DNA of 34,724 nt from Richelia sp. CSU_2_1 (GCA_012034575.1 JAAUPF010000061.1:1-34724), one strand, 5' to 3'; shown: positions 24,309 through 32,179, counted from the stretch's first letter. Notes: generated by a model not told the origin, from the sequence alone. Made by a program: numbers and translations.

Positions 24309-25055
24309 ATGAAAATTAATCTAGATACTCCTGCTGAAGAAACTCGCATCGAACTGGTGCCTTTAATTGACGTAATTTTTTGCATTTTGACGTTTTTTTT
24401 GCTGGCGGCTTTGCAGTTAACTCGCCAACAAGCAATTAATGTCGATTTGCCCAAAGCGAAGACGGGACAAACGCAGATGCGGGAGATGCTGATCGTCAGT
24501 CTTGATGATGTCGGGCAAACTTATATCGACCAATTGCCAGTTAACGAGTCCCAGCTCGATCGAGTAATCAAAGATTACCGGGCCAAAAACCCTGCAGGAT
24601 TGATGGTGCTTTACGCTCCTCAAAATGCTAGATACGCCAAAGTTGTCCAGGTTTTGGACAAATTGCGAGAAGTCGGGGGCGATCGCGTGGCCCTGGCAAC
24701 TCTGCCCAGTTCGGCTTCCCCTGCACCGAATCCTTCGCTTCAGAATCCCAGTTTTCCTGCTGTACCTCCGGCGGGCAATCTCGGCCAACCCCTACCGTCT
24801 CCTGGAGCAACTCCGCTCAATCCCAACGGGTCTCCGTTTCCAGCCGTACCGAACCAGCCGCAGCTCAATCCGAATCAGTTTCCATCTCCTCTACCCGCTC
24901 CCGGAGGTCAGCAACAGTTCGATCCGAATCAGTTTCAATCTCCCCTGCCAGCTCCCGGAGGGTCGAATAACTCGGGCAGCAATTTAGGGAATCCTCTCAG
25001 TTCGCCCGCACCTGCGGCTCCAAATCCTCAGCCGCCAGCAGCAACTCCCCAGTAA
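24309..25055 (+). CDS. exbD: ExbD/TolR-family protein with long Pro-rich periplasmic tail
   Basis: 248 aa from ATG 24309 (MKINLDTPAEETRIELVPLIDVIFCILTFF is the usual ExbD opening; an earlier frame start at 24246 would add 21 unlikely residues and overlap the direct repeat). One membrane segment ~19-37 with the conserved Asp in PLIDVIF, then the periplasmic domain (~45-140: INVDLPKAKTG, VSLDDVGQTYIDQLPV, VLDKLREVGGDRVALAT). The last ~105 residues are Pro/Asn/Gln-rich with two PNQFxSPLPAPGG repeats, much longer than a standard ExbD (~140 aa). Partner of the ExbB at 22665. Confidence 0.93.
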   Translation: MKINLDTPAEETRIELVPLIDVIFCILTFFLLAALQLTRQQAINVDLPKAKTGQTQMREMLIVSLDDVGQTYIDQLPVNESQLDRVIKDYRAKNPAGLMVLYAPQNARYAKVVQVLDKLREVGGDRVALATLPSSASPAPNPSLQNPSFPAVPPAGNLGQPLPSPGATPLNPNGSPFPAVPNQPQLNPNQFPSPLPAPGGQQQFDPNQFQSPLPAPGGSNNSGSNLGNPLSSPAPAAPNPQPPAATPQ

Positions 25056-25377
25056 GTCCCTCCCTGTACCCCTTCCCCCTCTCGCCCCTGATTTGGTTCG
25101 TACTGAGCCTTTTTTCTTTTGGCAAGTTGATAGAACTTATATATACCAGCAGAAGGAACTTTGATGCGGCTACTGCTATCTCTAAGTCCAGGTTATTTCT
25201 TGGGAATGATGGTAAATTTGTCAAATAATTGTTACCTTCTGTAATATAGATCTAGAGTCAGATCTTTTTCCGGACTCTCCTGAAACTGACTGACCCTCTC
25301 TGAAGCAACTTATAAACCCGATCGACGATCCGGGTTTTGAGTTTCAAGTCACCCTTACTTGTCAAGGAGTCTGAGTC
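25056..25377. promoter_or_regulatory. nblA upstream/leader region with dyads
   Basis: No gene. TTAC-N5-GTAA at 25232-25244, AGATCT twice (25248-25265), a possible hairpin AGAGTC..GACTCT (25254-25278) and an AAACCCG..CGGGTTT hairpin (25314-25337) precede nblA. NblA genes are induced by nitrogen starvation through NtcA/NblR in studied strains, but the GTA-N8-TAC consensus of NtcA is not clearly present. AGGAG at 25364-25368 is the nblA ribosome-binding site. Confidence 0.4.
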
Positions 25378-25575
25378 ATGAACGAACCTGCAGAACTGTC
25401 TTTGGAGCAACAATTTAGCCTGTGTTCCTTTAAAACGCAGGTAAATGGCATGAGCCGCGAGCAAGCTCAAGAGTTTTTAGTCAAGCTTTACGAGCAAATG
25501 ATGCTGCGGGAAACCATGTACCGCCATTTTCTCAAACACCACTGGGGCTTAGAACCCAATCCGGGTGTCGAGTAA
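25378..25575 (+). CDS. nblA: NblA, phycobilisome degradation adaptor
   Basis: 65 aa. LSLEQQFSLCSFKTQV, MSREQAQEFLVKLYEQMMLRE and HFLKHHWGLEP match the NblA/Ycf18 family along its whole length: a small two-helix protein that links phycobiliproteins to Clp protease during nutrient starvation. AGGAG stands nine bases before the ATG. It is a single gene with its own leader. Strong evidence for a phycobilisome-containing cyanobacterium. Confidence 0.96.
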   Translation: MNEPAELSLEQQFSLCSFKTQVNGMSREQAQEFLVKLYEQMMLRETMYRHFLKHHWGLEPNPGVE

Positions 25576-25827
25576 CCTAGCGTCGCAGTCGGCGACCTCC
25601 GTCTCTTACTCTCTTCCCTCAGGTGGAAAGGAGTTGGGGGTGATGGGGCGTCACTCGCAATTATGATGGCAACAGCAACAAGAAAGTTAGGCAGATGCAA
25701 CGGATGCAACAGATGCCAACCAGCAAACATAAGTTATAAAACCAAGGGTTTCAGCAATTACGCTCCTCTCGCAAGCTGATGCCGAGTATAAAAATTTAGC
25801 ACTTCGCCTGTTTGTGGATTTCCCTAA

Positions 25828-26853
25828 ATGCAGGATGAATTCTCGACCGTTTACAATAATTTTATCGATTGGTGCGATCGCCAAGCAAATATTTCTGCTG
25901 GTGCCAAACATACTGTAGAAATTTTGCTGCAAATATCGGAGACTCCTGAGTGCGATCGAGCTAATAAATTGCTTTCTAGCATTCCAGAACTCAACCTCAA
26001 ACGTTCTGAAATTACCGATCTCAGTCCCCTCTCATCTTTTACTCAACTCACTTCTCTGATCCTCGACAGCAATCAAATATCCGATCTGGCTCCCCTGCAA
26101 TCTTTAACTAACCTGAATACTCTGGTTTTGGATGTCAATCAAATCTCAGATATCGCCCCTCTGTCAGCTCTCAAAAACCTAACTCAACTCGTCCTCGATA
26201 CCAATCAAATCTCAGACATCAGCTCCCTCAGCAACCTGAGCGAGCTTGAGGTACTCGTGTTGTTTGACAACAAAATATCCGACATCAGACCTCTGAAAGA
26301 TCTTACTAAATTAAAGACTTTAATTTTGTATAAAAATCAGATTTCAAATATCGAGGTTTTGGCAAGTTTGACAAATTTAACTACTCTCTACCTTTACAAT
26401 AATAAAATATCAGACATCAGTCCGTTAGCCAACTTAAAAAATCTCCAAACGCTGTTTTTATTTGGAAATCAGATAGCAGATATCAGCCCGATCGAACCTT
26501 TGACCGAGCTGACTAAATTGGTTTTATTTCAAAATAAAATTTCGGATGTTAGTGCTTTGAAATCGCTGACAGAGCTAGTCGAACTCAACCTCGGAAACAA
26601 TCAAATATCAGACATCAGCCCGCTGGGTTCGCTAACTAAATTAACTCAACTTTATCTGTTCAACAATCCGATCGCAGATAGCAGCCCCCTGCAATCTCTA
26701 ACTAACTTAAATTTACTAGATTTGTACAACAATCAAATTACTGATGTCAGTTCGCTGCGATCGCTCCAAAAGCTAACATATCTCGACTTGCGCGGGAATC
26801 CGATTGCTAATAAAATTTGCCCGGTAAATCCCGAGTCGGTATGTAAATTTTAA
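25828..26853 (+). CDS. Leucine-rich repeat protein (internalin/SDS22-like)
   Basis: 341 aa. A ~55-residue N-terminal part (IDWCDRQANISAGAKHTVEILL) without repeats is followed by twelve 22-residue LRRs of the form LTxLxLxxNQISDISPLxxLTN and a C-terminal cap GNPIANKICPVNPESVC with two cysteines, typical of cyanobacterial LRR proteins of this kind. No signal peptide, so probably cytoplasmic. Function is protein-protein binding with unknown partner. Repeats at DNA level are diverged, so the gene looks stable. No clear neighbour relation. Confidence 0.92.
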   Translation: MQDEFSTVYNNFIDWCDRQANISAGAKHTVEILLQISETPECDRANKLLSSIPELNLKRSEITDLSPLSSFTQLTSLILDSNQISDLAPLQSLTNLNTLVLDVNQISDIAPLSALKNLTQLVLDTNQISDISSLSNLSELEVLVLFDNKISDIRPLKDLTKLKTLILYKNQISNIEVLASLTNLTTLYLYNNKISDISPLANLKNLQTLFLFGNQIADISPIEPLTELTKLVLFQNKISDVSALKSLTELVELNLGNNQISDISPLGSLTKLTQLYLFNNPIADSSPLQSLTNLNLLDLYNNQITDVSSLRSLQKLTYLDLRGNPIANKICPVNPESVCKF

Positions 26854-26869
26854 ACAGGTAACTATTGAA

Positions 26870-26927
26870 TCTCAATTCTCAACTCTCAACTATTAACTCA
26901 AAACTCAAAACTCAAAACTCAAAACTC
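26870..26927. repeat. Heptamer repeats ACTCAAA / TCTCAAC
   Basis: A block of CTCAACT-type units then four to five copies of ACTCAAA, just after the LRR gene. Confidence 0.9.
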
Positions 26928-27013
26928 CCTATGCCTTAAGTATTAAATTTAGGTATGCGATAGATTGCTGTTGCTACAATAGAGTGTCGATCGCCAGTAA
27001 AAGGAGTAAATTA

Positions 27014-27109
27014 ATGAGCGCGCACGATGCTTTAATGTTGGGATTGCTGCTGTTGCCCGGTTTGGCTTTGTCGATCGCAATTATGGGTGCTTTTGCCGCC
27101 GGCGGTTGA
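27014..27109 (+). CDS. 31-aa single-span membrane peptide
   Basis: MSAHDALMLGLLLLPGLALS followed by IAIMGAFAAGG, stop at 27109. AAGGAG stands seven bases before the ATG and a TACAAT -10-like box lies ~35 bases upstream (26974-26979), so expression is plausible. One hydrophobic helix (~7-28) with a short polar N-terminus. Its size is like that of small photosystem and cytochrome b6f subunits, but it does not match PsaM, PsbM, PetN, PetL or Psb30 as I know them. Function unknown; it could be a small membrane-complex subunit. No neighbour supports a specific role. Confidence 0.65.
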   Translation: MSAHDALMLGLLLLPGLALSIAIMGAFAAGG

Positions 27110-27170
27110 GCGGTGAATGTTCTACTGCGTGACAATATATCATCCAGTCGATCGACCGCAATAAGATTAG

Positions 27171-27202
27171 TTCGCAGTGCAGGCTAAAGCCCGCACTGCG
27201 AA
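27171..27202. repeat. Perfect hairpin repeat TTCGCAGTGC..GCACTGCGAA
   Basis: Ten-base arms around a-GGCT-aa-AGCC-c, so the inner part pairs as well. It is of the dispersed cyanobacterial 'GTTCGCAGTG..' type (recalled) and sits between the convergent small ORF and cytochrome gene, where it may terminate both. Confidence 0.85.
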
Positions 27203-27222
27203 TAGTACGCTCGATCGCAAAT

Positions 27223-27813
27223 TTATTCAACTTTTTGAGACTTTGGCATCCGAGTTTGCACAAAATTGGTCAACCTGCGCCAATTAGCTCTGACAACTTT
27301 CTTCTGAGCTATGATATGCAAAATTACAAAGGCTAAAAATGTGTAGGACAGCCAAAAATGCAAGCTTCTTCCTACCTCAACCATTGCTGAATTTTGCGGA
27401 AACATATCGGGCAAAACAATCCCGAAAAATTTCACGTTGTTACTTTTGAAAGAGTTGGATAACAAGAAACCAGTCACCGGAACCGCCCACATAAAAAAGT
27501 ACAAACTCGCGTGCAAGGCAAAAGTTTGATACCATTCTTTCGTAAACTTAGGCCAGCGTTTTGTATACTTTTTCCACCACACGCGCAGCAAAACCAAAAT
27601 TCGCCAAGTTAGCAAAGCCATCGCCAGCACACCCACAGATTTGTGGAAGTCGTAAAGGGGACCTCGAATCGGGAATTCTCTCGGTAATTGAGCCATAAAC
27701 GTACCGACAACAAACAGCACTAAATAGCAAGCTGACGCAATCCAATGCACGGACATCAGTTGTTTGAAAGCAGAATTAATTCTGGGTTTAGCAGCCTGTT
27801 TTTGAATGTTCAT
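27223..27813 (-). CDS. Cytochrome b561-family membrane protein
   Basis: 196 aa with four membrane segments (~18-42, 58-78, 97-120, 150-170). His at 23 (SVHWIA), 57 (DFHKSVG), 101 (ALHASLYF), 152 (SLHFWLSY) and 166 (ILHII) fit the bis-heme b binding pattern of bacterial b561/CybB-type proteins, which move electrons between quinone and other carriers. The start ATG at 27813 is preceded by a weak site. It stands alone; no hydrogenase or molybdoenzyme partner is near, so the donor/acceptor is not known. Confidence 0.88.
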   Translation of the reverse strand: MNIQKQAAKPRINSAFKQLMSVHWIASACYLVLFVVGTFMAQLPREFPIRGPLYDFHKSVGVLAMALLTWRILVLLRVWWKKYTKRWPKFTKEWYQTFALHASLYFFMWAVPVTGFLLSNSFKSNNVKFFGIVLPDMFPQNSAMVEVGRSLHFWLSYTFLAFVILHIIAQKKVVRANWRRLTNFVQTRMPKSQKVE

Positions 27814-28460
27814 GGTATTTGAAGTGAGGAATGACCGATCTTTCTTTTGTCATTGGGCGTAGATAAAAATTATTAGTCCTGCGCTGTCTGGGTTTTGAAC
27901 CTGTTCGCTAATTTTGGGGTTCCCCGGCTCGATCGTTACAGATTAACGGTCAAATAATTTTATCTATCGAGAGTGACAAAAGAGGGATGATATCATGATA
28001 AATTAATTATTAAAAAAGTATAAAGGTTATGATTTACAGATCGATCGAAGGATTTTAGATTTTGGATTTTAGATTTTGGGTTTTAAATGGGAGAAATGTA
28101 TCATACTTGGCAGCAAATTTATTATAAGTGAGGCAAAAGTTTCAGCCCAAGAGATGCAATGCTGCCAAAAAGTCGATCGACCTGAAAAATATCAAAAAAG
28201 AAAACTGGCAAAACGACAACTAGAATCGATCGAACTTTGCCAGTTATTTCTCAATATTTTACCGACGCGAAACCTATCTAAATCTCCTTCAAGAACCTCT
28301 AAAAAACAACCAGAAAACCTCTCTGCGTTCTCTGCGCCTCTGCGGTTCAAAACTTCCAGAAATTTCATCTAAGGAGAGGGGGAGAGGGGAAGAGGGGGAG
28401 AATTACCAATTCCCAATTCCCAACTGTCAACTGTCAACTGTCAACTGTCAACTCTCTTCC
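27814..28460. other. Repeat-filled intergenic region
   Basis: No convincing gene. Contents: a duplicated GATTTTAGATTTTGG 15-mer (28051-28084); two inverted repeats, TTGGCAGCA/TGCTGCCAA (28107-28115, 28160-28168) and AACTGGCAAA/TTTGCCAGTT (28203-28212, 28236-28245); a CTCTGCGTTCTCTGCG repeat (28319-28350). A 98-codon frame at 28076-28372 runs through these repeats and is not credible. Confidence 0.6.
28374..28453. repeat. Purine tract plus AACTGTC heptamers
   Basis: GGAGAGGGGGAGAGG-type purine run (28374-28402) followed by CCAATTC units and four copies of AACTGTC, just downstream of the phosphorylase gene. Same composite layout as at 3798-3890 and 11128-11335. Confidence 0.9.
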
Positions 28461-31019
28461 TTAATGCGCCCAAAGAATCACGCCCGGTTCGTAAGCAGTG
28501 CTGAGATTTTTGTGCTTCGGCAAAACCCGCAGCGATAAACCCTGCAAGCCGCTCGAAGTGTAAGTAATATCAGCCGTGTAAAGACTCGACTTGTGAGAAT
28601 CTTCACCCAAATACTCCATTACCACCGGCACGCCGCCGACAATCTCGCCTGACGCATCGATCGAACCTTGAAAAAGTTCGACTTGCACGTCAGCAGGCGT
28701 CAACCCCATCAAATTAATGCGAGCTTTCACATCGATCGACTGATTGACCTTAACCTCTTTATCCTGCGAAATATCAACAGCCTCAATCTTAATTTCGTGC
28801 CACTTTTCGAGCAAATTATGCTTCCAGTGAGACAGATCTTTAGCAGCAGTGCAATTATCCGCAGTCATCGTGAAAAAGCGATCGCTCACCGGGAAATAAG
28901 CCCGCCGCGCGTAATCTTTCACCATCCGAGCCGTATTGAAAAACGGACAATTCAAGCGAATCGAATCCTTCATTTTCGCCGTCCAACCGCGAGGAATACC
29001 ATCAGCATCCCGGTTGTAAAACAGCGGTACAACTTCTTTTTCCATCAAGTCGTACAAAGCATTCGCCTCAACTTCATCCTGATACTTAGTATCCTCGTAA
29101 AACTCCCCATGTCCGATCGGCCAACCGGTGCGAACGTAATCCGCCTCATCCCACCAACCATCGAGGATGCTCAAATTCGGCAAACCGTTCATCGAAGCTT
29201 TCATCCCCGAAGTACCGGAAGCCTCGCGGGGGCGGCGGGGCGTATTCAGCCACACATCGCAGCCCGCCACCATCATCCGAGAAACGTGAATGTCGTAATT
29301 CGGCAGAAACACCATCGAACTGATAGTTTCGTGTTCGCGGATGAAATGAACGATATCCCGAATCAATTCTTTACCCGGAATATCCATCGGGTGAGCCTTA
29401 CCGGCAATCACGAACTGCACCGGGCGGTTTTTGTCCCGCATGATCCGCATAATGCGATCGACATCGCGCAAAAACAGCGTCGCCCGCTTGTAAGTAGCAA
29501 AACGGCGCGCAAACCCGATCGTCAGCACCTTCGGATCGAGAGCTTCCCGCGCGTGTTCGATTTCCGCCTTCGCAGCGCCGCGTTCGCGCAGAGTTTTTTC
29601 CAGCCATTCCCTGGCGAACACCACCAACTCCGACCGGCAGCGTTCGTGATTGCGCCACAATTCCTCATCAGGAATCGACTGCATTCTATCCCAGAGCCGA
29701 TCGTCCTTGCGAGTCATTTCCCATTCAGGACCTAAGTAGCGATCGTACAATTCCTGAGTAGACTTAGCCACGCAACTGCGAGCGTGCACGCCATTCGTAA
29801 TCGAAGTAATCGGCACCTCATCGGTCGGCAAGCCCGGCCACAGCCCGCTAAACATCGGGCGCGACACCACACCGTGCAAAGCCGCCACCCCGTTGACAAA
29901 ACTCGACATTTTAATCGCCAGAATAGCCATATTCAGGGGAGACGACAAATCGCCAGTATCCTCGCGGCCCAGTCCCAGAAACTCATTTTGCGACAAGCCA
30001 AAAATCTTGGCATACTGACCCAAATAGTGCATCACCATATCCGGCTCGAACAAGTCAAAGCCAGCAGGTACGGGCGTGTGAGTCGTAAACATACTGCTGG
30101 AAACCACCACCTGTTCCGCTTCCAAGAAACTCAGGTGATATTGCTCCATCAGCATCCGAATCCGTTCCAAAGCCATGAAAGCTGCGTGGCCTTCATTCAT
30201 GTGATAGGCCGTCACGTTCAGCCCCAGGGCTTTGAGCATTTTCACCCCACCGATACCCAGCATGATTTCCTGGTGCATCCGCAAAGTTTTATCGCCGCCG
30301 TAAAGTTGGTCGGTAATATCTTGGTCGTAGCGGCTGTTCGGTTCAATATTGGTATCCATCAAATACAGGGGAACCGTACCCACTTGCACCCGCCAAATCC
30401 GCGCGTACACCTTGCGGCCCGGATAATCTACCTCAATCCGCAATTCCGAACCGTCGGGATTGCGTTCTGGGTGGAGCGGCATATTGTAGAAATCGTTAAT
30501 CGGATAGCGTTCTTGCTGCCACCCATCGGCGTTGAGATACTGAGAAAAATAACCTTCTTGGTATAGCAAACCGACGCCGACTAAGGGCAAGCCCAAATCG
30601 CTAGCAGACTTGAGGTGGTCGCCAGCGAGCACGCCCAAACCGCCGGAATAGATAGGCAGCGCTTTGACCAAACCGAATTCCATCGAAAAGTAAGCATAGC
30701 ATTCCTGCTGTCCGGTGCCGCGCTGCTTGCGATACCAAGCCCGATTTTTAAGATAATCATCTAACTGCTGCGCCGCTCGGTTCATTTGAGCGATGAAGCC
30801 TTCATCTTCGGACATTTCGTGCAGTCGCTCTTGAGAGATGGTTCCCAGCATCAGCACCGGATTTTGGTTGCTGGAATCCCAGAGGTCTCTATCTAGGCGG
30901 CGGAACAGGTCTTTTGTTTCGACGTTCCAGTCCCAGTGCAAGTTGTAGGCAAGCTTGCGCAGGGGTTCGAGAGTTGGGGGTAGCGAGGGGGAAACGTTAA
31001 ATGTGCGAATCGGCTGCAT
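28461..31019 (-). CDS. glgP: Alpha-glucan (glycogen) phosphorylase
   Basis: 852 aa from ATG 31019, supported by AGAGG eight bases upstream and the usual opening MQPIRTFNVSPSLPP; a longer frame from 31088 is unlikely. N-terminal DUF3417-type part (LRKLAYNLHWDWN), then GLGVLAGDHLKSASDLGLP, HMNEGHAAF, TTHTPVPAG, GFARRFATYKRA, and the pyridoxal-phosphate motif EASGTSGMKASMNG with Lys607. It releases glucose-1-phosphate from glycogen using phosphate. This is the shorter, bacterial/archaeal-like phosphorylase branch. Monocistronic by context. Confidence 0.96.
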   Translation of the reverse strand: MQPIRTFNVSPSLPPTLEPLRKLAYNLHWDWNVETKDLFRRLDRDLWDSSNQNPVLMLGTISQERLHEMSEDEGFIAQMNRAAQQLDDYLKNRAWYRKQRGTGQQECYAYFSMEFGLVKALPIYSGGLGVLAGDHLKSASDLGLPLVGVGLLYQEGYFSQYLNADGWQQERYPINDFYNMPLHPERNPDGSELRIEVDYPGRKVYARIWRVQVGTVPLYLMDTNIEPNSRYDQDITDQLYGGDKTLRMHQEIMLGIGGVKMLKALGLNVTAYHMNEGHAAFMALERIRMLMEQYHLSFLEAEQVVVSSSMFTTHTPVPAGFDLFEPDMVMHYLGQYAKIFGLSQNEFLGLGREDTGDLSSPLNMAILAIKMSSFVNGVAALHGVVSRPMFSGLWPGLPTDEVPITSITNGVHARSCVAKSTQELYDRYLGPEWEMTRKDDRLWDRMQSIPDEELWRNHERCRSELVVFAREWLEKTLRERGAAKAEIEHAREALDPKVLTIGFARRFATYKRATLFLRDVDRIMRIMRDKNRPVQFVIAGKAHPMDIPGKELIRDIVHFIREHETISSMVFLPNYDIHVSRMMVAGCDVWLNTPRRPREASGTSGMKASMNGLPNLSILDGWWDEADYVRTGWPIGHGEFYEDTKYQDEVEANALYDLMEKEVVPLFYNRDADGIPRGWTAKMKDSIRLNCPFFNTARMVKDYARRAYFPVSDRFFTMTADNCTAAKDLSHWKHNLLEKWHEIKIEAVDISQDKEVKVNQSIDVKARINLMGLTPADVQVELFQGSIDASGEIVGGVPVVMEYLGEDSHKSSLYTADITYTSSGLQGLSLRVLPKHKNLSTAYEPGVILWAH

Positions 31020-31374
31020 AGACAAAGCCTCTATTTTCGGGTAGCGATATTTTCGTCTGTCTTGGGGTACAAGTCGGTTTTTTTGCACACTTTTTTAAGT
31101 TTTAAGAAGTGCTGGCGATCGATTGTCGCGATATCTTTAACTTTTGTGACGAATACTGAGACCGATCGCCCTTAAAACGGCTTGTCGCACTTGCGGATCG
31201 GGCTTCTCTTGAAGGAAAGGGGTTTGGTTCTACAAGTCCAAACCCCCCAGCAGGTTAAGGGGTATGCAGGTGTTTGGGAAAACACTTGCACTAATGGGAC
31301 ACTATTGTTAAGGCGGTTTTAGCAAGCTCATAATCCAATCTCCAGCCCGCCCGACCGCCTTTTGTTGTGCCCAC
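31020..31374. other. Intergenic region with hairpin GGGGTTTGG..CCAAACCCC
   Basis: No gene. A perfect 9-bp stem at 31219-31246 with a 10-base loop, and a smaller GTGTTT-GGG-AAAACAC dyad near 31270. Neither is followed by a T-run, so roles are uncertain. It holds the glgP promoter region; no box could be assigned. Confidence 0.5.
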
Positions 31375-31423
31375 TTAGAAGCATACTTCTTAAATATCGA
31401 GCTGTCAAGAAGTATGCTTCTAA
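31375..31423. promoter_or_regulatory. Paired dyad operators upstream of the tandem HTH genes
   Basis: TTAGAAGCATACTTCTT (31375-31391) and its exact reverse complement (31407-31423). Each arm is itself a dyad: AGAAG-CATA-CTTCT and AGAAG-TATG-CTTCT. The two dyad centres are 31 bp apart, about three helical turns. They end 13 bases before the first HTH start codon. This layout fits autoregulation by a dimeric XRE-family repressor (inference). Confidence 0.6.
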
Positions 31424-31436
31424 CTTGTGCGATCGT

Positions 31437-31757
31437 ATGTCCAAAAAGAAGCAAACTCAAGATCCAGAAAAGATACCAGCGCTGCAAATACTCAGGGAGG
31501 CTGCTGGGCTAACTCAATCTGCGCTAGCAAGGCAAATACCTGACAAAAGCAGAACTAAGACTTTAAGCCAAAAAGCCATTAGCAACTGGGAAACTGGCAA
31601 AGATGAGCCAGAACTGACTGTTCCTCAGATCAAGGCACTTTGCAAAGCTCTAGGCGTTTCAATAGATCAACTGCCCGACGACTTTGGCCCGCCGAAACCT
31701 TCGATCGCAGATGATGTTGAGAAGGGACACGTGCACCAAAAGCAATCGGATGGCTAG
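31437..31757 (+). CDS. XRE-family HTH transcriptional regulator, copy 1
   Basis: 106 aa. HTH of the Cro/CI type at ~15-75: ILREAAGLTQSALARQIPD, LSQKAISNWETGKDEPEL, LCKALGVSIDQLPDDF. The loop PDKSRTKT lengthens the usual turn region. Start taken at ATG 31437 because of exact alignment with copy 2; an upstream TTG would run through the dyads. No clear ribosome-binding site. Its stop overlaps the start of copy 2 in ATGGCTAG. About 87% identical to copy 2. Likely DNA-binding repressor; no toxin partner is adjacent. Confidence 0.9.
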   Translation: MSKKKQTQDPEKIPALQILREAAGLTQSALARQIPDKSRTKTLSQKAISNWETGKDEPELTVPQIKALCKALGVSIDQLPDDFGPPKPSIADDVEKGHVHQKQSDG

Positions 31758-32070
31758 AAAGAAACAAGCTCAAGACCCGAAAAACATACCAGCACTGCAA
31801 ATTTTGCGGGAATCTGCTGGTTTGTCCCAAACAGCTTTAGCAAAGCAAATCCCCGACAAAAGCAGAACTAAGACTTTAAGCCAAAAAGCCATTAGCAACT
31901 GGGAAACTGGCAAAGATGAGCCAGAGCTGACTGTTCCTCAGATCGAGGCACTTTGCAAAGCTCTAGGCGTTTCAGTGGAGCAACTGCCCGACGACTTTGG
32001 CCCGCCGAAACCTTCGATCGCAGATGATGTTGAGAAGGGGCTCGTACACCAAAAGCAGTCCGATGGCTAG
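31750..32070 (+). CDS. XRE-family HTH transcriptional regulator, copy 2
   Basis: 106 aa, same length and plan as copy 1 (MARKKQAQDPKNIPALQ, LRESAGLSQTALAKQIPD, KAISNWETGKDEPEL, ALGVSVEQLPDDFGPPKP). A 313-base unit was duplicated in tandem; because 313 is not a multiple of three the copies are in different frames and overlap by eight bases. DNA identity is near-complete in the middle (roughly 31550-31720 against 31863-32033). Changes cluster in the N-terminal arm and the recognition region edge, so the copies may differ in DNA preference. Confidence 0.9.
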   Translation: MARKKQAQDPKNIPALQILRESAGLSQTALAKQIPDKSRTKTLSQKAISNWETGKDEPELTVPQIEALCKALGVSVEQLPDDFGPPKPSIADDVEKGLVHQKQSDG

Positions 32071-32140
32071 AAAAAAACCAAAGATCTTACACCTGCAGTC
32101 AATTGGGAATTTTTCGTGGGGTGGGGGCGGGTTTATTTAA
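32063..32140 (+). pseudogene. Start of a third HTH repeat unit, truncated
   Basis: The stop of copy 2 again overlaps an ATG (ATGGCTAGAAAAAAACC). The frame begins MARKKPK like copy 2, then diverges and stops at 32140. Similarity covers only ~25 bases, so this is the edge of a lost third unit, or simply the shared duplication border. Confidence 0.55.
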
Positions 32141-32179
32141 CTTGTCTGCTTCGTTTTTGACCCTTGGCGAACCCGCCCC
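32124..32179. repeat. Inverted repeat GGGGCGGGTT / AACCCGCCCC
   Basis: Ten-base perfect arms 36 bases apart, of the dispersed 'GTAGGGGCGGGTT' type seen in cyanobacterial intergenic DNA (recalled). It begins where the third HTH unit ends. Confidence 0.8.

Noticed and set aside
27014..27109. Assignment of the 31-aa peptide as PsaM, PsbM, PetN, PetL or Psb30
   Set aside because: Residue pattern does not match any of these as I know them; left unnamed.
28076..28372. 98-codon plus-strand frame
   Set aside because: Runs through heptamer-like, inverted and CTCTGCG repeats and ends in a dispersed repeat; no ribosome-binding site.
28668..29735. 355-codon plus-strand open frame opposite glgP
   Set aside because: It lies wholly antisense to the clearly conserved phosphorylase; the product is Arg/His/Ile-rich, a typical shadow of a GC-skewed gene.
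29784..30566. 260-codon plus-strand frame opposite glgP
   Set aside because: Antisense to conserved phosphorylase motifs; His/Arg-rich shadow.
31362..31436. Longer N-terminus for HTH copy 1 from an upstream TTG
   Set aside because: It would translate the paired dyads and has no counterpart in copy 2.
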